DNA of 8,487 nt from CAZMCH01 sp964564735 (lineage in GTDB: Bacteria > Poribacteria > DTPJ01), in assembly GCA_964564735.1 (NCBI GenBank), contig CAZMCH010000133.1, positions 1 to 8,487 of the forward strand, in the 5' to 3' direction. Both the position numbers and the translations under genes were made by a program. Shown piece after piece: positions 5,472 to 8,487 of this stretch. Under the pieces are notes generated by a model. It saw only the letters and a list, made by a program, of their open reading frames with translations, ran no database searches and was not told the DNA's origin. How positions within the stretch are numbered: the stretch's first letter is position 1; each line of letters begins with the position of its first letter.

Positions 5472-7393
5472 GCAAATCTCAACCAAGTGTTACTATACGA
5501 TCTATAATTATAGGTATATTGCTAATACCAGTAAACGCCGTATGGCTTATTTTAATGGAGGAGTTTAGATATTCTGGTCACCCTACCACTGCGTCCCTTT
5601 TTTTTAATGCCATTTTTTGGCTTTTCCTTCTAGTCTTGTTGAATCTTTTTTTGAGAAAGATTAGTCTCAAAATAGCCTTAAAGCAAGGTGAACTTATAAC
5701 AATATACATCATGTTGGCGATAGCTTCGTCTATCGCTGGACATGATGCCTTTATAAGCTTGCCAAGTTCATTAGGTCATGCGTTTTGGTTTGCCACTCCT
5801 GAAAATGAATGGAAAGAGCTATATTGGCAAAATATACCTCACTGGCTTGCAGTTGATGATATTTCTGTCCTTAGAGATTATTATCAGGGCGAATCAAGTT
5901 TTTATAATGTCAATTACATAAAAAAATGGATTATACCAATCGCTTGGTGGAGTATTTTTTACTTTACTGTCCTTTATATCATGCTTTGTATCAATGTCAT
6001 TTTTCGAAGGCAATGGACTGAAAGTGAAAAACTCAGCTATCCAATAATTCAATTGCCATTAGAGATGACAAAGGAAAATCAAGGTAATTTATTTAAAAAT
6101 AGATTGCTTTGGATCGGATTTGGAATTGCAAGCATAATCGATATTACAAATGGTTTGCATTTTATCTTTCCTGCTGTCCCAGAAATAAGAGTCAAACAAT
6201 TTGATATAAGCTACCTTTTTACAGAAAAGCCTTGGAATGCTATTGGTTGGACGCCAATATCATTTTATCCTTTTGCAATCGGTTTATGCTTTTTTGCACC
6301 ACTGGATTTGCTCTTTTCGACATGGGTATTTTATCTTTTTGGTAAACTACAAAGGATATTTGGCGTGATTATAGGAATCCATACAGGACAGGGATTTCCA
6401 TATTATGATCAGCAGGTTTTTGGTTCTGCTATTGGTATATTTGCGATGGTATTATGGATAAGCAGAAAACATCTTTTGGTGGTAATAAAAGATGCTTTTG
6501 GCATTATAAAGACAGACGATTCAGAAGAGCCAATAAAATATAGGTCAGCTATTCTTGGTATATTTATCGGAATGTTAATAATCATTCTGTTTTGTATAAA
6601 GGCTGGTATGTCTGTATGGGTTGTGTTGATTTATTTCTTTATATATTATGTTCTATGGACAACTATTACAAGAATAAGGGCGCAGTTGGGTCCGCCAGTC
6701 CATGATTTTTGGTCTTATACATCAGGACAGACATTTGGTCATCCTGATATGATGATGGTTTCATTTTTTGGCACACGCAGGCTTGGAAGCGGAAACTTAA
6801 CTATGTTTTCATTCTTTTGGTGGTTTAATAAAGGATTTCGAGGTCATCCTGCGCCACATCAATTAGAGGCATTTAAGCTATCAGAGCTAAGCAAGATGGA
6901 AAATAAACGGACTTTTATTGCAATATTGGTTGCAGTTATTGTAGGAATGGCTTCATGTATTTGGACGATATTACATTATTCCTATAAATTCAGCGCGCCG
7001 GGAGTTCATTATTACGGAGGAGTCTATTTTGATAGCTATCTTTCAAGGTGGTTGACGCATCCTGAATCAACCGATTTTGTTTCTATTCTTGGAATGTTGG
7101 CGGGATTGGTGTTTACTATATTTTTGGCAATAATGCGTATGAAATTTATTGGCTGGCAACTGCACCCAGTAGGATATGCCCTATCAGGCAGTTGGACAAT
7201 GAATCTTGTTTGGTTTGTTTTTTTTATAACTTGGGTCATAAAATTTTCAATATTAAAATATGGCGGATTAAAGACTTTTAGAAGATTCACTCCGTTTTTC
7301 TTGGGACTAATACTCGGTGAGTTTACGGTTGGTAGCGTTTGGACAATAATTGGGGTATTTCTTAATATACCTACTTATGCTTTTTGGTATTAA
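5450..7393 (+). CDS. Polytopic membrane protein of the DUF6785/DUF6784 type, OPT-transporter-like
   Basis: This 647-residue inner-membrane protein has about 12-13 hydrophobic helices, at roughly 15-36, 50-68, 80-98, 160-183, 218-240, 268-298, 322-337, 366-405 (two), 488-508, 543-563, 580-602 and 615-638. Conserved-looking loops include FWFATPENEWKELYWQNIPHWL (112-133), the charged RRQWTESEKLSYPIIQLPLEM (186-206), and in the C-terminal half RAQLGPPVHDFWSY (410-423) with FNKGFRGHPAPHQLEAFKL (459-477). I recognise these as the DUF6785 pattern, a family distantly like oligopeptide/OPT transporters and common beside sugar-metabolism genes in Planctomycetota and Poribacteria. Transport is therefore inferred and the substrate unknown. 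ATG 5450 lies 22 bp inside the preceding gene with no good Shine-Dalgarno; the next in-frame candidate would cut into the first helix, so coupled translation from 5450 is preferred. The gene ends at a perfect hairpin. Confidence 0.85.
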   Translation: MGRDQKIGKSQPSVTIRSIIIGILLIPVNAVWLILMEEFRYSGHPTTASLFFNAIFWLFLLVLLNLFLRKISLKIALKQGELITIYIMLAIASSIAGHDAFISLPSSLGHAFWFATPENEWKELYWQNIPHWLAVDDISVLRDYYQGESSFYNVNYIKKWIIPIAWWSIFYFTVLYIMLCINVIFRRQWTESEKLSYPIIQLPLEMTKENQGNLFKNRLLWIGFGIASIIDITNGLHFIFPAVPEIRVKQFDISYLFTEKPWNAIGWTPISFYPFAIGLCFFAPLDLLFSTWVFYLFGKLQRIFGVIIGIHTGQGFPYYDQQVFGSAIGIFAMVLWISRKHLLVVIKDAFGIIKTDDSEEPIKYRSAILGIFIGMLIIILFCIKAGMSVWVVLIYFFIYYVLWTTITRIRAQLGPPVHDFWSYTSGQTFGHPDMMMVSFFGTRRLGSGNLTMFSFFWWFNKGFRGHPAPHQLEAFKLSELSKMENKRTFIAILVAVIVGMASCIWTILHYSYKFSAPGVHYYGGVYFDSYLSRWLTHPESTDFVSILGMLAGLVFTIFLAIMRMKFIGWQLHPVGYALSGSWTMNLVWFVFFITWVIKFSILKYGGLKTFRRFTPFFLGLILGEFTVGSVWTIIGVFLNIPTYAFWY

Positions 7394-7414
7394 TAACCAA
7401 TCTGTTTGGTTATT
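7392..7414 (+). terminator. Hairpin at the operon end, weak terminator without a T tract
   Basis: AATAACCAA (7392-7400) and TTGGTTATT (7406-7414) form a perfect 9-bp stem with loop TCTGT. It begins within the TAA stop of the membrane-protein gene. GATGTATC follows instead of a U run, so intrinsic termination would be inefficient. It may protect the mRNA 3' end. Confidence 0.5.
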
Positions 7415-7430
7415 GATGTATCAGATCAAT
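7412..7430. promoter_or_regulatory. Possible operator palindrome over the -35 and spacer
   Basis: ATTGAT (7412-7417) and ATCAAT (7425-7430) are perfect inverted repeats 7 bp apart. They cover the -35 and part of the spacer, a usual repressor position. No regulator gene is in the window, so the binding protein is unknown and chance occurrence in AT-rich DNA is possible. Confidence 0.3.
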
Positions 7431-7441
7431 TAGTGTATAAT
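7413..7441 (+). promoter_or_regulatory. Near-consensus sigma-70 promoter for the oxidoreductase gene
   Basis: TTGATG (7413-7418) and a perfect TATAAT (7436-7441) are 17 bp apart. The predicted start near 7448 gives a leader of about 54 nt. The -35 overlaps the right arm of the preceding hairpin by two bases. This marks a separate transcription unit from the upstream operon. Confidence 0.72.
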
Positions 7442-7501
7442 ATATCATAAAATGCTAATTTATGAAGCGTATAAGAACGTATTATTAAAGAGGAGAAAAA
7501 C

Positions 7502-8487
7502 ATGAGAACAGTAAAACTTGGACTTATCGGTGCAGGTGGCATCGCACAGGCACATTGTAGCGCCATATCAGGCATTGAAGGTGCTGAAATCGTTGCAGTA
7601 AGCGACATTATTAAGGCAAATGCAGAAAGAACAGCAAATAGATGGAATATTCCAAAGGTATTTGATGATTATAATGAAATGCTAAAGATAGATGAGATTG
7701 AGGCTGTTGTAGTTTGCACACCAACAGCGCAACATGCAGCGCCATCAATAGCATCAATGAAGGCGGGGAAACATGTTCTCTGCGAAAAGCCAATGGAGGC
7801 TTCACTAGCTAATGCAACAGAGATGGTTCGCACATCACACGAAACAGGCAAAAACTTGATGATAGCACTAAAACTTCGCTATACACCACAAGTCAGGAAA
7901 GCGAAGGAAATCATTAATGATGGAATATTGGGCGATATTTATTATGCTGAAACAGTTGCAGACAGAAGGCGTGGTAACCCCGGCGGAAGCTTTATCAGAA
8001 AGGATCTTGCAGGTTTCGGCGCTGCGGCAGATATTGGTGTTTATGCTCTTGATACAGCCCTTTTCCTTATGGGTCATCCAAAGCCTGTCGCTGTTATGGG
8101 TATCACATCAAATTATCTTAGCCTTCATAATACTTGGAATCCAGCATTAAAGAATACAGAAGTTGACGATTTCGCTTGTGGATGGATATTGTTTGATAAC
8201 GGCGCAAGGCTTGTATTCAAAACTTGCTGGTGTATGAATATGGATTCTCTCGGTGGGACTATTTTCCTGGGAACAAAAGCAGGATTAAGAATCGGTGTCG
8301 GAGAAGTTAGAGGTCCTCAGGAAGGCGTCGTAATTTATAGAGACGAGTTTGGCGAACCAATAACTATCAACGTTCCAACAGGAGGCGGAGTTGACGTTTT
8401 TAGGGCTGAAGATACAGATTTTATCACTTCAGTTCGTGATGGCAGACCATCACCAATTGATCCTGATGGTATGTTGCTAACAAATGT
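7502..8487 (+). CDS. Gfo/Idh/MocA-family NAD(P)-dependent oxidoreductase, 3' end beyond the window
   Basis: I translated 328 codons with no stop; the family usually has 330-400 residues, so little is missing. The N-terminal Rossmann fold starts KLGLIGAGGIAQAH (5-18) with the GxGxxA dinucleotide loop, then an acidic end of the second strand (AVSDI, 32-36), VVVCTPTAQHA (69-79) and the family's catalytic-lysine motif CEKP (94-97, K96). The substrate domain carries FGAAADIGVYALDTALFLMG (172-191): the usual DxGxHxxD reads DIGVYALD, with Y181 in place of histidine, as in glucose-fructose oxidoreductase-type members. The family oxidises or reduces sugars, inositols and their acids; the exact substrate cannot be read. 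AGGAG lies 6 nt before ATG 7502. By eye its third positions look richer in G and C than those of the AT-rich membrane gene upstream, perhaps because it is well expressed. No signal peptide is seen, so it is cytoplasmic. Confidence 0.93.
   Translation, partial: MRTVKLGLIGAGGIAQAHCSAISGIEGAEIVAVSDIIKANAERTANRWNIPKVFDDYNEMLKIDEIEAVVVCTPTAQHAAPSIASMKAGKHVLCEKPMEASLANATEMVRTSHETGKNLMIALKLRYTPQVRKAKEIINDGILGDIYYAETVADRRRGNPGGSFIRKDLAGFGAAADIGVYALDTALFLMGHPKPVAVMGITSNYLSLHNTWNPALKNTEVDDFACGWILFDNGARLVFKTCWCMNMDSLGGTIFLGTKAGLRIGVGEVRGPQEGVVIYRDEFGEPITINVPTGGGVDVFRAEDTDFITSVRDGRPSPIDPDGMLLTN

Noticed and set aside
7868..8150. Open frames on both strands within the oxidoreductase
   Set aside because: They are shadows: the frame from 7502 carries the complete family motifs through this stretch.

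Overview
This is a chromosomal window from an AT-rich, Gram-negative-type bacterium. No rRNA, tRNA, CRISPR array, insertion sequence or phage gene is visible. Several genes export their product through classical signal peptides. The mix of an exported caspase-like protein, LamG/concanavalin-type jelly-roll proteins, a DUF6785-type membrane protein and a Gfo/Idh/MocA oxidoreductase recalls Poribacteria, Planctomycetota and related candidate phyla. That placement is an inference from gene content, not a phylogenetic result.

The left part (1-1481) is housekeeping. A type III pantothenate kinase gene (coaX, minus strand) starts at a TTG and runs off the left edge. Facing away from it is a small four-cysteine protein gene with its own promoter, which shares a bidirectional terminator with folK (minus strand, folate biosynthesis).

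The stretch 1482-1604 holds two divergent promoters with overlapping -10 elements. One reads folK and the other reads a plus-strand run of four genes spanning 1605-7393. These are (i) a 777-residue exported protein with a FlgT/TolB-like N-terminus, two Ig-like modules and a C-terminal caspase (peptidase C14) domain; (ii) a LamG jelly-roll protein whose signal peptide is separated from the body by a one-base frameshift at a T6 tract; (iii) a second exported jelly-roll protein; and (iv) a polytopic DUF6785/OPT-like membrane protein that starts inside the end of gene iii. Genes ii and iii end in nearly the same short tail, KLTxxWGxIK, which may be a sorting or anchoring signal. Spacing is 29 bp, about 77 bp and a 22-bp overlap, so the four are probably co-transcribed and make cell-envelope products. 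Carbohydrate binding and uptake is the most economical common theme, with the caspase as a possible regulator or processing enzyme, but neither is shown by the sequence.

The right end (7412-8487) begins a new transcription unit: a near-consensus sigma-70 promoter overlapped by a palindrome that could be an operator, then the first 328 codons of a Gfo/Idh/MocA-type NAD(P)-dependent sugar oxidoreductase that continues past the window.
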